Assembly: GCA_947652605.1 (NCBI GenBank)
Contig: OX393577.1
Span: 54,460,108-54,524,107 of the forward strand
Length of the DNA: 64,000 nt
Origin: Elmis aenea
Lineage: Eukaryota; Arthropoda; Insecta; Coleoptera; Elmidae
Direction of reading: 5' to 3'
In this document: positions 45,671-58,395 of the stretch, in pieces
Layout: every line of letters begins with the position of its first letter
Position numbering within the stretch: the first letter of the stretch is position 1
Notes under the pieces: model-generated
The model's database searches: none
What the model was told of the DNA's origin: nothing
Seen by the model: the letters and a program-made list of their open reading frames with translations, nothing else
Program-made: the position numbers and the translations under genes

Positions 45671-45869
45671 TTAGAAGCATATTACGCACGAGTGGAAAAG
45701 TTATAACTCGTGTTATGTAGCTTATTTTTTCTACGAACACATAATACCTACGATTTTAACGGCTTTTTGGCTAACGTACACATGTAATTACCTTGTCCTG
45801 TCAATTTTGACGTAAGCCTACTTTGAAATTTCTAGGCAAGTGTGCGTTTTGCTTATCGTACGTTTTAAC

Positions 45870-46146
45870 CAGGGGCGGACTGGGTGCATAAAACTGACCG
45901 GGCAATTTCTCCAAAATCGGCCCACATAGGTAAAATAAACTTTCGCGATATCGTTTTTATGGCATTGATTGTTTTTGCCCCGCCCCGCGTTTTCGATATT
46001 AAATTAGCTTAAAGGTTGCCAGTAAGTTATTGGATTCGCATAAGAAAATCACGTATAAAAAATGTACCCTAACTTACGCTTTTCAACTTACAATGACGGT
46101 GTCGAAACCACCCATAGTGTAATTTAGAGGTATTATCTGTAGACTG
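45870..46146. mobile_element. Possible hAT left end, remainder unassigned
   Basis: CAGGGGCGGACTGGGTGCAT, then ACTGACCGGGCAATTT resembles CAGGGGCGGACTGG-type hAT termini. No right end found before the foldback at 46147. Confidence 0.35.
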
Positions 46147-46720
46147 TACAGGGTGGCTTATTTTCGATGCCTATACAGGGTATTTCGGTTATTATTCAAG
46201 ATAGAAAAAAACTAAGTACGTAGTCTCGATTTCTTTTTTCTAGAGACATTTATTGCCATAAACAGATTTTTGATATCTTTTTTAATTTTCGATATATGTA
46301 TAGCCAAAAACCTATTTTTGGCACTTTTCAAAAATGTTAAATATCTCGCTTAAACGAGAAGATAAAGAAAAACTTTAGACATTTTTTGCATCGTTTTTTG
46401 TCCCTAATAAGATAGCTTTATTGATTTTTTTTATACTCATACGAATATTGATATATTACACCTAACGTTCTTATTTTAAATAGCAACCATAGGCAAATTA
46501 TATATTTTTGAAAAATGCAAAAAATAAGCTTTCGATTGATGTCAAAGCCGACTATGGTTGCCATTTAAAATAAGAAAGTTAGGTGTAATATATCAATAAT
46601 TGTATGGGTTAAAAAAATTGAACATTGCTATTTTATTAACGATAATAAACTATGCAAAAAAATATCTTTTAAGTTTTTCTCTATCTTTTTGTTTAAGCGA
46701 GATATTTAACATTTATGATA
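46147..46720. mobile_element. Foldback of the 27312 family, right end lost
   Basis: TACAGGGTGGCTTATTTTCG, then TACGTAGTCTCGA follow the 27312-28058 copy closely through the loop (GCCGACTATGGTTGCCATTT at 46546-46565) and into the right arm, up to AGCGAGATATTTAACATTT. There the sequence switches to the CR1/Jockey-like fragment and the rest of the right arm does not reappear. Confidence 0.8.
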
Positions 46721-47805
46721 TCTTTTTTCATACTCGAGTATTTCTCTTGTAAGCTCATACCTTACAGATAGGTTACAATATACTTCTGTCAATGGGACTA
46801 ATTCTAAATCAAGTGTGCCTCGTTTTGGCGTTCCCCAGGGCTCCGTGCTGGGTCCTATCTTGTTTTTGATCTATATCAATGACTTTAAAAATTGTGTTTC
46901 TACTTCATCGGCTATTTTATTTGCTGATGATACAACCCTTATTACTAAATTTAATAAAATAGAGGATTCGGCTGGAGCTTTGGAGAGGGTCCAGGATGAG
47001 GCTCAAAATTGGTTTCTTGCAAATCAGTTGTCTTTAAATGCAAGAAAAACCCAAGAATTGATTTGCACACTTAAGAAAATTGATCACATGAAAACTGGTG
47101 TTGTCAAGTTTTTAGGAGTATGGCTTGATCCAACATTAAATTGGCAGGCTCACACTGATAACTTAGCAAATAAGCTCTCTAAAAATTTATTTGCTTTAAG
47201 AAATATTGCAAATTTGGTTGATACTAGTATATTATTCACAGCATATTTCTCATTGTTCATGTCACACTGTTTATATAGTTTGATAAACTGGGGCCACTCT
47301 AGTCATATGAAAAGAATCTTTGGACTACAACGTAAAGCCTTAAGAATTATTTTGAACCTTGGCTATGGAGAAGATGTCAAAGATAAATTCACTCAGAATA
47401 AGTTATTAACTTTACCATCATATTACATACTGTATTCTCTATGTCATGTTAGAAATAATGTTAATAAATATACTTTACAAGGCACTTTATATAATTATAG
47501 TACAAGAGGAGGTCAAAATATACGTATAGATTACCATAGAGTGTATGCTTGTCGCAATGCGGACAATTACTATTCTAACATACTTAATTAACAACCCTAT
47601 TTATAAAATCAGTGAGTTTGAATTCAAAAATAGGTAAGCAGATTGTTTGTGGGGGCTCCAGTCTTTCTTTCTTTCTTTCTTTCAGGTTTCTGTAATTTCT
47701 TGTATTTAAAATTTTTATTTTTATTGAAATGTACAATACTCTGACGACTGTAAAACGATATGGTTAATGCATAATAAATGATTCTATTCTATTCTATTCT
47801 ATTCT
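46721..47805 (+). mobile_element. 5'-truncated CR1/Jockey-like non-LTR retrotransposon
   Basis: Starts inside the RT and ends with a short 3' UTR and a pentanucleotide tail of five ATTCT units (47781-47805). A (CTTT)n tract lies in the 3' UTR at 47661-47685. The parent clade is inferred from the RT pattern and the tandem-repeat tail. No clear target duplication was found. Confidence 0.82.
46740..47591 (+). pseudogene. Reverse transcriptase, C-terminal half of a CR1/Jockey-like ORF2
   Basis: The frame is open from about 46740 and reads SYLTDRLQYTSVN, then FGVPQGSVLGPILFLIYIND (RT motif B) and AILFADDTTLI (motif C, catalytic FADD), followed by WFLANQLSLNARKTQ, VKFLGVWLDPTLNWQAH (motif E and the post-RT thumb) and GLQRKALRIIL, the conserved C-terminal block of these elements. 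It stops at TAA 47589-47591. The Met at 46815 is internal. The endonuclease, the N-terminal RT motifs and the motif A aspartate are missing through 5' truncation. No stop or frameshift in what remains, so the insertion is not very old, but it is inactive. Confidence 0.92.
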
Positions 47806-50800
47806 AGTCGTCACAATAAAAAAATATTTGTACCTGATATTTTATTACTCCATTTGGCTCAAAAAAGCCAAAGTAAATTTTACGTTTTGCAAATCTCAAA
47901 ACATACACATATTAATGAAATAAAGCTGAAAACAAATATCTAAATACATTTTAAAACATTCGAAGTGTTTTTGTATTGGTCCCATGGGTCCCGTTAATTT
48001 GTGACCCCTCAATCTTTGCTTAATTTACTATAGCTACGCCCTTGAATATAAGCATGTGAAAAAAGAACAAAAAAAACTGTTTCCCCAAGCTACTTCTCCT
48101 TTCTAAGTCTATTTTCTTAACACATGAAAAGACGTAAATGTCCCAACTGCTGCATCTTGTATGCTTAACAATGTTTATATAGTGACATGCGCTTCCTGTG
48201 GTATCCCGATTTGGATCCCGAGCTCTTTCTTGCACTACATAACAGACAGGTACGAGATCAGTTCTGTCCCCGGTAGTGTAATCATGTAGTGTAACGTTGT
48301 GACTTTATTTTTATTTATCGAGGAGTACTATATCAGTAAATAAGTATACGTGATTTTAAAACTGCATCTTGAACATAACTTAGCTAAACTTGATTTTTTA
48401 CTTGATTTTCTTTAATGCTTATTTTCTTCTAGGCTTCTTTTATTTATCATTTTGTTTATTATTTTTAAGCTGCTGTTGTATTATTTGTGGTGCTTATTGT
48501 AACAATTTGGGGCAAATATGTTGAAGGACTGGTTTAATAGGTTGTGGTTAATCTTTTTTAGTATTTTTGCCAATAATGGTCCTAAACAAATTACAGGGTG
48601 AGTTTTGTTTTTAAAAGTTTAGGTGTAGGTCATCACATGATTTTTCAATTCTTCAATTTTAAACACAGTTTTGATAAAAGATTAATACTGACGTAAAACT
48701 AAAGTTTAATGAAACACAACTAGCATTATCATCCAGTTTTCAAATATTTTTTAAAATTTCTACCAAAATTCATACAGGACTGGTATCAAATATTTTTGTT
48801 TGAAGTGTAAAAGTATTATAAAATCATCAATCCGATTTACATTTATCATCACATTACATTGTCGAAATTTTGAGCAATAACAAACTAATCTTACTGCTTT
48901 AATATTTAAATATAGGTTTTATGAAAAAAGTATATAAAAAGAAGGTATAATATTTATAATGATTTGTGAATACAATTAAAACTCGGTATAATGCTTTTAT
49001 GGCTTATAGTTAAGATTACTTATGCAATCGTATTGTCATGACTTTAGTAAATGAAAAATTTCTACCGCAATAAGTCGGAAGTGGTGTCCAGACAGATTTC
49101 TTTTTCAGTTCTGCAATTTTTAATGATGTGTTCAATTGCCATTATTACCTCAAAATCGGATTAATTTTATTTTGTTTTTTCAAGCGGTTTATTTCTGATA
49201 TGTGTACACCACCAAACACAATTTTATTGCAACTTAACAAACTTTGCGCAGGTCGCGAAATTTTTAAATATTTAGGGCGTAAATAAATCTTGAATAATCT
49301 CTAAAACCATTAGGTTAAATTAGCAAAGAAGTGTGTTTTACGAGCTTATTAAGAATATAAATTAAAAATGTACTAACTATTGTAGCTACCGTGTTCCTAA
49401 ATTTTTCTGAAAACTTTTTCATCAACAGCAAAAATTTAAAAAAACAGTATTCATAGTTTAGAGAAAGATCCTAATCGCCTTCTAGAACCTTTCGCTGTTA
49501 GTCGGCAAACTTTATCATGAATACGGTGATCATTATTTTTGAAAAAAAAAATATCGTATTAAATACCGTCTTTTAAATTTAAAACTACGTAGAAATGTAC
49601 TGTTAAATACATCTTTGATACAATAAAAAAACAAATAGTTTACGAGAAAATTTAACAATATTTATTTTATTTTTTCTCTGAGATAAATCATTTAAACTAA
49701 TTTGATTTTAAATTTAGATGTGTTCACTAATTTGAATCAGTAATACAGTACTACTATCATTTATTTATTTTGTAACTTTGTTAACAGCCGAAATATCCTC
49801 GTCAATGATTTCTTATGTTCAACTGATCGCATAAAAACCCAACAAAACGCCCACTAAAAAAAAAACAGTTGACTATCGCATCTTAAAAACTAAGCAGGCT
49901 GTCTGTCAGTATTGAGTGCCATCGATTAAGCGATTAAGGTATTTGCTTAAACTATAAATACTACATTGTTGGATTATTCTTATGTTCAACATAAATAATT
50001 TTTATTTTATATCACTTATCTTTTGTTTGATTATCTCTTTTCGAAATCCAGTTACATTGCAACTGACGACGAGAGGAGATTTTTAAAAATGGCATTGTAT
50101 TTTGACAGAAGGCCTTTCGACGAACAAACATTTTGTATGAATTACTACTTAAGTTTTAATATTATAGCTGATGTTAAGATGGTTATAAAAAGAATTTAGC
50201 ATTTTTTTAAAAAGAATATTTCACTGGGTACTTGGTGCAATATATACTTTTTTGATTAAGATTGTAACATATCACATAAAAACACACATTTTAAATTTAA
50301 GTACCCTCTAATTTCTAACGGTTCCTTATGATAAGTTGTAAATAATTATAAAATGGTTAAAAACTAAATTTTATTTAAAAAAAAATATTTTATGATTCAA
50401 CCAATTTTCAAAACAATGTTTTCACTAAAATTCGGTTTTCTTAAATGTTTATTATACAACTTTTAAAACAATTTTTCAATTATTGTTTATGCAATTGTAC
50501 ATAAATATCCATAAAAAAAAGTCAAATTTTGAATTTATTATACAAATGTTGACCATACCAATTATTTTAAATCTGTTTTTTTTAGTATTTACGTAAAGCA
50601 TAAGATATAAAATATCAAAGTAACCCTTCCATCTGTTATTATATTTTATACCACGCACTGTCAATTTTCATTATTTTTTATAATTGTATTCAGTTTATGT
50701 TGAACAAAAGTATAATCTTTTGTAAAAGTTTATTGCTTTTGTTATTTTTAAAACTCACGATCAAAGTAACTCAGTACATTATATTATAGTAGATGTTTAC

Positions 50801-52530
50801 TTAGTTAGTATTAAATATATCAATTGCTATTTTTTTTTATGATTTTAGAAATTTACCAATCACAATAATATTATTTTAGTTTTAAAAATATTTTACATTT
50901 GCAGTCATGTTTAAAACATAATGAAGTTTGTAAAATAGATTTCGCTGTTGTTCTTCGATTATTAAAGTTTCTTCTGATATAATATTCTAGAATCGTTTAG
51001 AAATGTTGATATAAATCAAAGTCTTAGTGAATCAACTTAAAAATATCTGCTCTTTTGTTTATTTATAGAAACGGAACTTCTTAGAAATAACTTTCCATTT
51101 CACATTTCTATTGCACGATATGCTTAAATGATTAACTACCATGAAATGCGAATGAAATTAATTTTGTCCAAGCTTAAGTCCAATAACTCTAACAACCTAT
51201 TTATTGATGTCAGTTTAAGAACTGCCAAAAAAAGAGGAAGTAGCCAAAACATTGGATTGAGTGTGTTGCCACTACATAAATCTTGTTCTATAACAGTAAC
51301 TTTCTGTCAGCATGTGGTGTATGAAATATGCTTACGATATCAGTTACCTCAAAAACGCTGAAGGAATAAAATTAATTTTATAAGTTCGCGAAATTGATGT
51401 AAAATATATTTTATGGTACACAAATGTTAACATTGTGAATTTACAAAAAGCTTCTTGGAAATTGAATAATGTCATAGACAAAAGTTATATGACTTTAAAA
51501 ACAAAAAGCTTTTGATTGTTAGTAAGCTTTTAAAATAGACGTAAAATATTTTTAAAATGGAATTTTTGAAACTTATTATAATATGAATGTATTGTTTACT
51601 CTTGCCTTAAATGACATTTTATGACTTGCAAGAAAAAACTTATAGAATGTAGTATTTTAAGCACTTTTTAGTGACGTAGTAAAATTTTCGAGCAACTGTT
51701 ACTAGACTTCGTTCTTGTATATGAACGCATAATAAAAAATGCAATCCGTGAACTTACCTGAATTTTTTTTTATGATCTAACACCTGAACCCGGAAGTTTA
51801 AATTAGGAATGCACAGATAAGCAAATTGGCCGATTACCGATTAATCGACCTTAGCTTATCGACCTGTTACCAATTATTAATCGGCTGATTATTGACTTTC
51901 ACATTTGATTACTTAGTTTATATCAGTGGAAAACAACCTTTTTACACTTGCAACCCCCTTTCTTAAACGGAAATTATACGCAATTCAATGTTTGTTTTTA
52001 TCATTCCTATTATAAGGATACTCGTATGAGTATAGTAATAGTATAAGAATGTACATCATCCAACACGAAAATCTGAAAAATGTCGTGACCCTCAACAATT
52101 TTTACACGATCCCCTAAGCCTAAGGGGTCGCGAGTCGTGACTTATAGGATGCACAATTTATATAATTGAAGCATAAAATATGTTTTTATAAATTAATTTT
52201 GATTTTAGTAAGTACGTTTTTTGCTCATAATATATCTAAAAACCCAAAATTCATTTAACGGTTAAACAAAAGTTTAAAACCTCAATTGCAAGACAGGTTA
52301 TGCGTTGAAAATGGAAAAACTGGTATGTTCCTACGTTATAATATAAGATAGATAACAGAATTTGATCATATTTATTAGAAGTGGCTTAAGTTAGTTACTT
52401 TCCTTTTTAATATCCCAATTAGTTGTTTTTTTTCGTATTATGTGTTTGTTCATAAAAAAAAGTGGGTCCAGTATTTACGCCTAGTGAAATTTCCACATTT
52501 TAAATACACGCTTATCTGGTAAAACCAATG
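47806..52530. other. Long AT-rich stretch with no supported gene
   Basis: ACAGGGTGAGTTTTG at 48594 and ACAGTTGACTATCGCATC at 49864 are isolated foldback scraps. A 78-codon frame at 51128-51361 has no domain or splice context. AT-rich with simple runs otherwise. Around 51809-52140 short inverted strings (GGCCGATTACCGATTAATCG; CCCCTAAGCCTAAGGGG) hint at a decayed DNA element. Confidence 0.35.
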
Positions 52531-52533
52531 TTA

Positions 52534-53060
52534 AGCTAATATTAGACGTTGCGATTTTTTTTCCATCTGTAAGAAAAATATTTTACATCTTGTAAAATAA
52601 ATACAAGACCCCTATTACACATTGCGATTTTTTTTGCGTACGATTCGAAATCGCCACTGCGCTGCACAATTTATCTGACATTTAAATGACAGCCGGCTGT
52701 CAGTTAGCCGCATCATTACCATACCATAACCTACATATCTACAATTTTAGTACTGTGATCAGTTCACTACAATCGCAAAATGTGTGTCGTGTCAAAAAAT
52801 TAGAAAAAAATATAATTTGTAGGTTATGTGATCGTTTTTAAAAACACAGTGGCACAAAAATTACCAGAAGTTACTAAAAATGTAATAAAATACGCTGGTT
52901 TGACCTTGAAAAATTAGAGCATGTTCAATAGAATAAAATCCTATGACATTTAAAATCCGTTGCGATTTTTTTTCCTATGCCCATTTAGACGTTGCGATTT
53001 TTTGGTTTTGCGTTGTGGAAAAATGATTTGTAAGAAAAATCGCAACGTCTAATATGAGCA
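52534..53060. mobile_element. PIF/Harbinger-type MITE with GACGTTGCGATTTTTT ends
   Basis: ATATTAGACGTTGCGATTTT at the left and AAAAATCGCAACGTCTAATA at the right form the terminal pair. Flanks are TTA on both sides (52531-52533 and 53061-53063). The TTGCGATTTTTT string recurs inside (about 52622, 52965 and 52994), suggesting duplicated end modules. Noncoding. Confidence 0.82.
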
Positions 53061-53063
53061 TTA

Positions 53064-53530
53064 TTAGGTATATACAAAATTCAGAAACATTTTAACCTAA
53101 TTTAATAAAACTAAAAACCACTTCAACTTATGGAAACATTTGTAAACTCTAGATAATATTTTTAGTATTTAGGGTCCTTTCACTACCTATCGTCGAGTTT
53201 TTAAATTTCTTTAGGCATTAAGGAAGTTTTTGAATTTTGTTTTGCAATTTTTAATAATGAACAAATTTTCTTGGTAACATTTTGTAGCTATCTTTTAAAG
53301 ATATTGAACGGAACCAGACTAAAAGTTTAACATTGCCAAAAATATCCTTTAAGTTAAATAGAAATGATACCTAAAATATAACTTTGTAATTCAATTTATT
53401 TTGTATGGTAGGTGCTTGTCTAATACGCTTTATTAATAAAACAATCGTTCTACGCGGGTGGCCTTGAATCGCACCTGAATTGTTTCAGGGCAATCCTACA
53501 GTAGCGTTAAGAAAGTCGTAATAAAAGCTG
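53064..53530. other. AT-rich DNA, nothing recognised
   Basis: No gene or paired repeat. Confidence 0.4.
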
Positions 53531-54164
53531 TACAGGGTGGTCCAAATTCAATGGGATTACATGGGTATCTCGCTTAATAGTCAAGACAAACGATTAAATT
53601 ACCAAAAATGTGCAGTTCTTTGAGACAAACTCAGAACAGTTCTCAAATATTATATTATATCAATTTCTGTTTTTCTTGTTGTTTTTTTTTCACAGTCTAC
53701 TTTTTGTTTTTCATCTTTAAAAAACCTTTGTAACTTGCGTATTATCGAAAATAACTACATCAGCCCTCATATATTTGGAATGAAAAAAAAACCATGAATT
53801 TAAATAGTTCATAGCCAACTATAGCTTCTATTTAAAAGAAGTTAAGTTTGTGTGATAACTTTTTAACGGCTAGCGTAATTTAAAAAAAATTACTATCAAA
53901 ATCTAAATAAAAAATATCAAAAAATAATCATAAACTTTTTCGGTATTTAAAACAATAAGGGAGATATGACACATTATAAATATAACAAAAAAACAGTTTT
54001 TTTTTAATAACTCAAAAACCGGATGTGATAAAATATATTTGAAAACGGTTCTAAGTTTTTCCTAAAAAACTGCACATTTTTGATAATTGAACGATTTACC
54101 CGTTTCTCTATCTTGACTATCTATCTTGACCCATGTAATCCCATCGAATTTGGACCACCCTGTA
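53531..54164. mobile_element. Foldback, second copy of the 21137 family
   Basis: TACAGGGTGGTCCAAATTCA, then ATGGGATTACATGGG pairs with CCCATGTAATCCCATCGAAT then TTGGACCACCCTGTA. The loop at about 53780-53880 repeats CATAGCCAACTATAGCTTCT and GTTAAGTTTGTGTGATAACT. It is alignable to 21137-21762 over its whole length with moderate divergence and a short local duplication (CTATCTTGAC twice, 54111-54130). Confidence 0.9.
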
Positions 54165-55959
54165 CTATACCGAATTACTTTATCTTTGACAGTAAATGCG
54201 AAAAAATTAACGACTTTGCAAATTTTACAGTTTTTTACTCTTCGCACGTTAAACTAATATGCTTGGTCCAGCTGTCCGATACAAACATTGAGCAAGCTTT
54301 TTGGAATTTCATAATAGTTTTTACACGCTTTTATTTATAAAAATAAAGTGCTCGATATCATGGTTTAAACGATATTTCCAAAAATAATCTTGCTCTGGTT
54401 ACCGTTTTTGCAAAGACCTGTAAGGCAGATAAATAATAAAAATTATTGTCATTAACGGATTTCTTAATTTAAGTTCCTCCCATAGAAGCTCTTGATAAAA
54501 TTCCAACAACAATAAAATTATAAATTCCGTCGTAAAATTAAAAACCAATAGCTTTTCTGTTTTCTCCCAATAATTTATATTCGTATTGTGAAATGTAGCG
54601 TAGATGCCAAAAAACAATAATACTTTTTATTTAATTTCGTTAGAGATACATAAAAATGACAATCCCACTGGCCTTAATCTATACGTTTTATAGTTGACGA
54701 AGAAACTAAAGAGGTTTTAAATTGGAAGAGTTGGCACACTTCCACTGCTAACAGTGAGATTTGTTGTTTTTTTGAAAAAGGAGTAATCTATTTCAAACAT
54801 CTAAATAAACAGATAGATTTCCAAGACATGATTAACAACACGACCTACTCTTCGTATTTTAACGTCCCCCTGTTTGTTTAAATGATATTTTATAAAATTA
54901 TTAAGTATTTACCGTTTACTATAAAAGTGGTGTAAGTCCATTATTCTAAAAAAAAGTGGACTTAAATTTACATACATGTAATTTAGTGTGAACTTTTTAT
55001 TTGTGGACAATTTACAGTTTATATTTTAAAATATCGGCATTCTTTGACCAATTTAAAATTCGTTTGTAAACGACATGGCATATTAATTTTATCTTGTTCT
55101 TTTTAGTTACAAAAAGAATTTGTAATAACTTAAGCACAATAGTAGCATTTCAACCTATCGACCTAATGAGAAATGACTTGAAATATACTATCGAACATGA
55201 AAAATTTTAATTCATTTATTGTTTGACCGTCAAAACTGTTAATAACTTAACCTTGGTCAAACGCAATTACATCTTGTAAGCAGCTTTTGCTCCTCAGATT
55301 ATTTTGTTATTGCTATTTTCACTTATATAATACATATATATAGCAACCATTCATAACGTGTAACTTTTGATCATACTTATTTATTATAATTTTATTGTTT
55401 AATATTTATTGCAGTGATAATGCTTCTTTACTATCGTTAGTAGTTGTATTTTGTTTCGTATGGGATGGGTTAAAAAGGTAGGTTTATCATTAAAATAAAA
55501 AGTTTGTGAAATATGTGCTCATTTCAAGCATTAAATGTACTTAAATATCATTATCACACCTTTGTCTTCATCATGCATAGTAACAATTTCATTCTGTTAC
55601 TAAAAAAATATAATAAATAAATAAGAATATCGTTTTTAAACATGCGTTTGATAAATTACACGTATTAAAAAAGCTAAAAAGTTAAATATATATCGAAGTT
55701 GCAAATATTTACATGCGTAATGTAAAATGAATCTCGCGTATTTAAACTTTATATTATGCACATTGGGGTTCGTTCATGTTTCTTGAAAATTCAAAACGTC
55801 ATCGTTAAATTATCACGAAATTACGTTTTACATAGTTCACAATATCCTCACAAAAATAGTTTTATTTTAATTAAATTTGAAAACTATGTCAAACTCAACT
55901 AAGCTTTAAATTATTTGACTGATGTTATATTTTGAATTTTAGAAATCCAAAAAAAAATT
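54165..55959. other. AT-rich DNA, nothing recognised
   Basis: Open frames here are AT-driven. No element ends or exon-like sequence supported. Confidence 0.4.
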
Positions 55960-56175
55960 GAGTGTTTCAGTAGGAATAATAACTATTTTAGAAACTTGTA
56001 GTATAGACCTTTTTGTCTTTTTGTGTTTACTTTTTCTTGGTAGACGTCGCTTTTCATCCATTCCCACAGATAAAAAATCTAATGATGTTAGGTTTGGGGA
56101 CCTTTGTGGCTAATTATCGTAACCATATCGACTGAACCATCTTTCTTGTAATGTAAGAATTAGATAATGTATCAA
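55960..56175 (-). pseudogene. Relic of a mariner-superfamily transposase (catalytic C-terminal block)
   Basis: On the minus strand, across frames and stops, sequence reads LQERWFSRYGYDN, then after a stop PQRSPNLTSLDF and, in the next frame, LWEWMKSDVYQEK. This follows the order ERWIGRGGP...WPPRSPDLTPLDFFLWGYLK-VY of insect IS630/Tc1/mariner-type transposases; LDF holds the third catalytic Asp. The Trp before PQRSP has become a stop and there is a frameshift after LDF. No terminal repeats recognised. The segment up to about 56360 may hold more decayed N-terminal sequence. Confidence 0.65.
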
Positions 56176-58033
56176 ACAGCTGTATCTTTCGAACCACTGA
56201 GAATTGGACACATCTTTTGTAACGTTCTGTACATAGCCCCCACTGTTGGGGAAGAGTACTTACTACTCTTATATTTATTGTTGTTAATTATTGCTCGTGG
56301 TCGTCTTTGTATGATGGTTGTACCCTCAAACATTGTTTTACGTAATACACAGGTCTGGAGCAATTATTTCACAATAAGAAGCAAACACAACAATTTTGAC
56401 AACAAACTCCTTTATTTTTCAATTGACTGCACATTTCTCGGTGGTTGGTTCTTAACTAGCCCAGCGCGTCTGTCCAAGATTTTTGGTTCCCTGTGGTCAT
56501 CCCCTTTTTATTGTAGTTGTATTCCTGTCTTTCCTATAAGCACATTTACGTACGAGTAATAGGTTTTACTTAAGATGTACAAATTTATCAACAAATCGTT
56601 TGTTGATTGACGAGACCCAAATACTGACGTTGTAGGGGACCCAAGCTATGACCGTAATACTTTAACGTTGATGTGTTTTACTAAAATCGAAATCCTTATA
56701 ACCTGGCCCTTTTGAAGTTTTACATGATTTAGTAATTGATCCATCAGCATTTGTTGCAATGTTATTCATTTAAAAGTAAATGAATTAACATTGATATAAA
56801 ATAAAAATAATTGATGTCAGGCGGGATATCACAGTTTATATAAGCTTTTTAACTCAAAATGTTCGTACTATCAGTTCCTAAAATATTTACTATTCCTTCT
56901 GAAACACCCTGTATATAGTTTGCCATCTGGATTACTATACAATCATCTTGCTTTTAAATAAGAAACTAACAACCCTAGAAGCCTTTTTAGCTAGCTAAAA
57001 GTGATGCATTATAAGAGATATAAAACTTTGATACACTTGTTTTAAACTGTATTACTTTACTGTAAAAGCTAATACTATTACATTCGCATGGAACGCGAAC
57101 TTACACAATTTTTTCCCTTACATTTTAGAATACAAAAATAATTTTGCTGAAATTAATGAATAAATATTAATTCATATTTTTCACCAACTTGTCACATTGT
57201 TGACAAGTTCAAATTTTACATTAGTAAAATTCATAAAAATAGTACTACGTTACTGGCAGATAAGAACTGTATATCTTGCTGTTAACGCATTATATTTTAT
57301 TTTGTAGTATAAACTACAGAAAAATCATAAGCATTACTGAGTGATTACAGTTTTAACGAAATACGTGGCTAATTTATCATTTAACTTAACACAGTGAGTG
57401 AAATTAAAAATCTTTACTTAAACATTTTTTAAGTTTTAAAGAAATTTTAGGATAGAGGCTTTTCGCAATTTTAAACTATTTTTGTTATTTTTAAATTAGA
57501 CTAACAGGGCTAGGCAAATGTTCCGGAATGGCTTGATTAAAACCAAACGGTGCGTTCTTTTAAAATCGGACCTGCTCAAGGTTTTTCAGCTAATTTTTGA
57601 CTATCTTACAAAATACATCACATTCATTTAAGGTGACTAACTTACCATCGACTGGTATCATAATCAACAATTTTGTTTAATAGAATGTCCTTTATATTTC
57701 TACGGTCATAAAAAAAACAAATTTTGTCCTATGATGGCGGTTTTTAGGATTATTTTCAATTCTTTTGAATAAGTTAGCCAAAGTTTTTAATTATTTTTGG
57801 ATAAAAAGTGCAAACATATTTTCGTCAGTTGCTTGGTTGCTAAGGTTTTTGGCGATTTTTGAATTACTTTTGTGGCATTAGTTTGTGTCAGTTATGGTTG
57901 TTTTATGTTTAAATTAAATACTGCAACAGTAAGCTTTCTTTACATTTCACCAAATCAAGTTATGTGTTTATGTTTATTTAAGTAAACTATAGTTTCACAA
58001 TTATGAATTTAAAGAGATTACTTAAACCAATAC
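56176..58033. other. AT-rich DNA with one foldback end
   Basis: 56897-56914 reads CTGAAACACCCTGTATA, a right end of the TACAGGG type, without an identified partner. The overlapping open frames at 56167-56559 lie opposite the transposase relic and are not taken as genes. Confidence 0.35.
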
Positions 58034-58036
58034 TAA

Positions 58037-58392
58037 TGCCAAATTTACACGTGTATATGAGCTAAACTAAGTTACTAAATCAAGTAGCTAAAGCAAGTTA
58101 CTAGTCCAGTAACAAAACGTTTCGAAATTTTGGTTTAGTGAGTGTTTACACAATATACACGTGGTCTACACCCAATTTAGTAACATTATTTAGTAATTGA
58201 CAGAACATGGAATACCGTGCTGAAGTAAATAGAAATGATTTGCAATAACTTTACTCAAAAAGTCACTAAATTGTTTACTTGCACAAGTACTAACAAGTAC
58301 TAAACGAAACTGTTTACACGTTGCAAGTAGCTAAATTCCCTTACTCGATTTAGTCACTTGCATTAGCTTATAATACACTCGTAAATTCGGCA
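58037..58392. mobile_element. PIF/Harbinger-type MITE with TAA duplication
   Basis: TGCCAAATTTACACGTGTAT at the left is mirrored by ATACACTCGTAAATTCGGCA at the right. Both flanks are TAA (58034-58036 and 58393-58395). The interior is rich in TTACTAAAT/AAGTAGCTAA-type repeats in both orientations. Noncoding. Confidence 0.82.
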
Positions 58393-58395
58393 TAA

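Noticed and set aside
47661..47693. CTTT microsatellite as a retrotransposon 3' tail
   Set aside because: It lies inside the 3' UTR; the actual tail is the ATTCT array at 47781-47805.
51128..51361. 77-codon plus-strand open frame
   Set aside because: Slightly better composition than average but no motif, splice signals or neighbours to support it.
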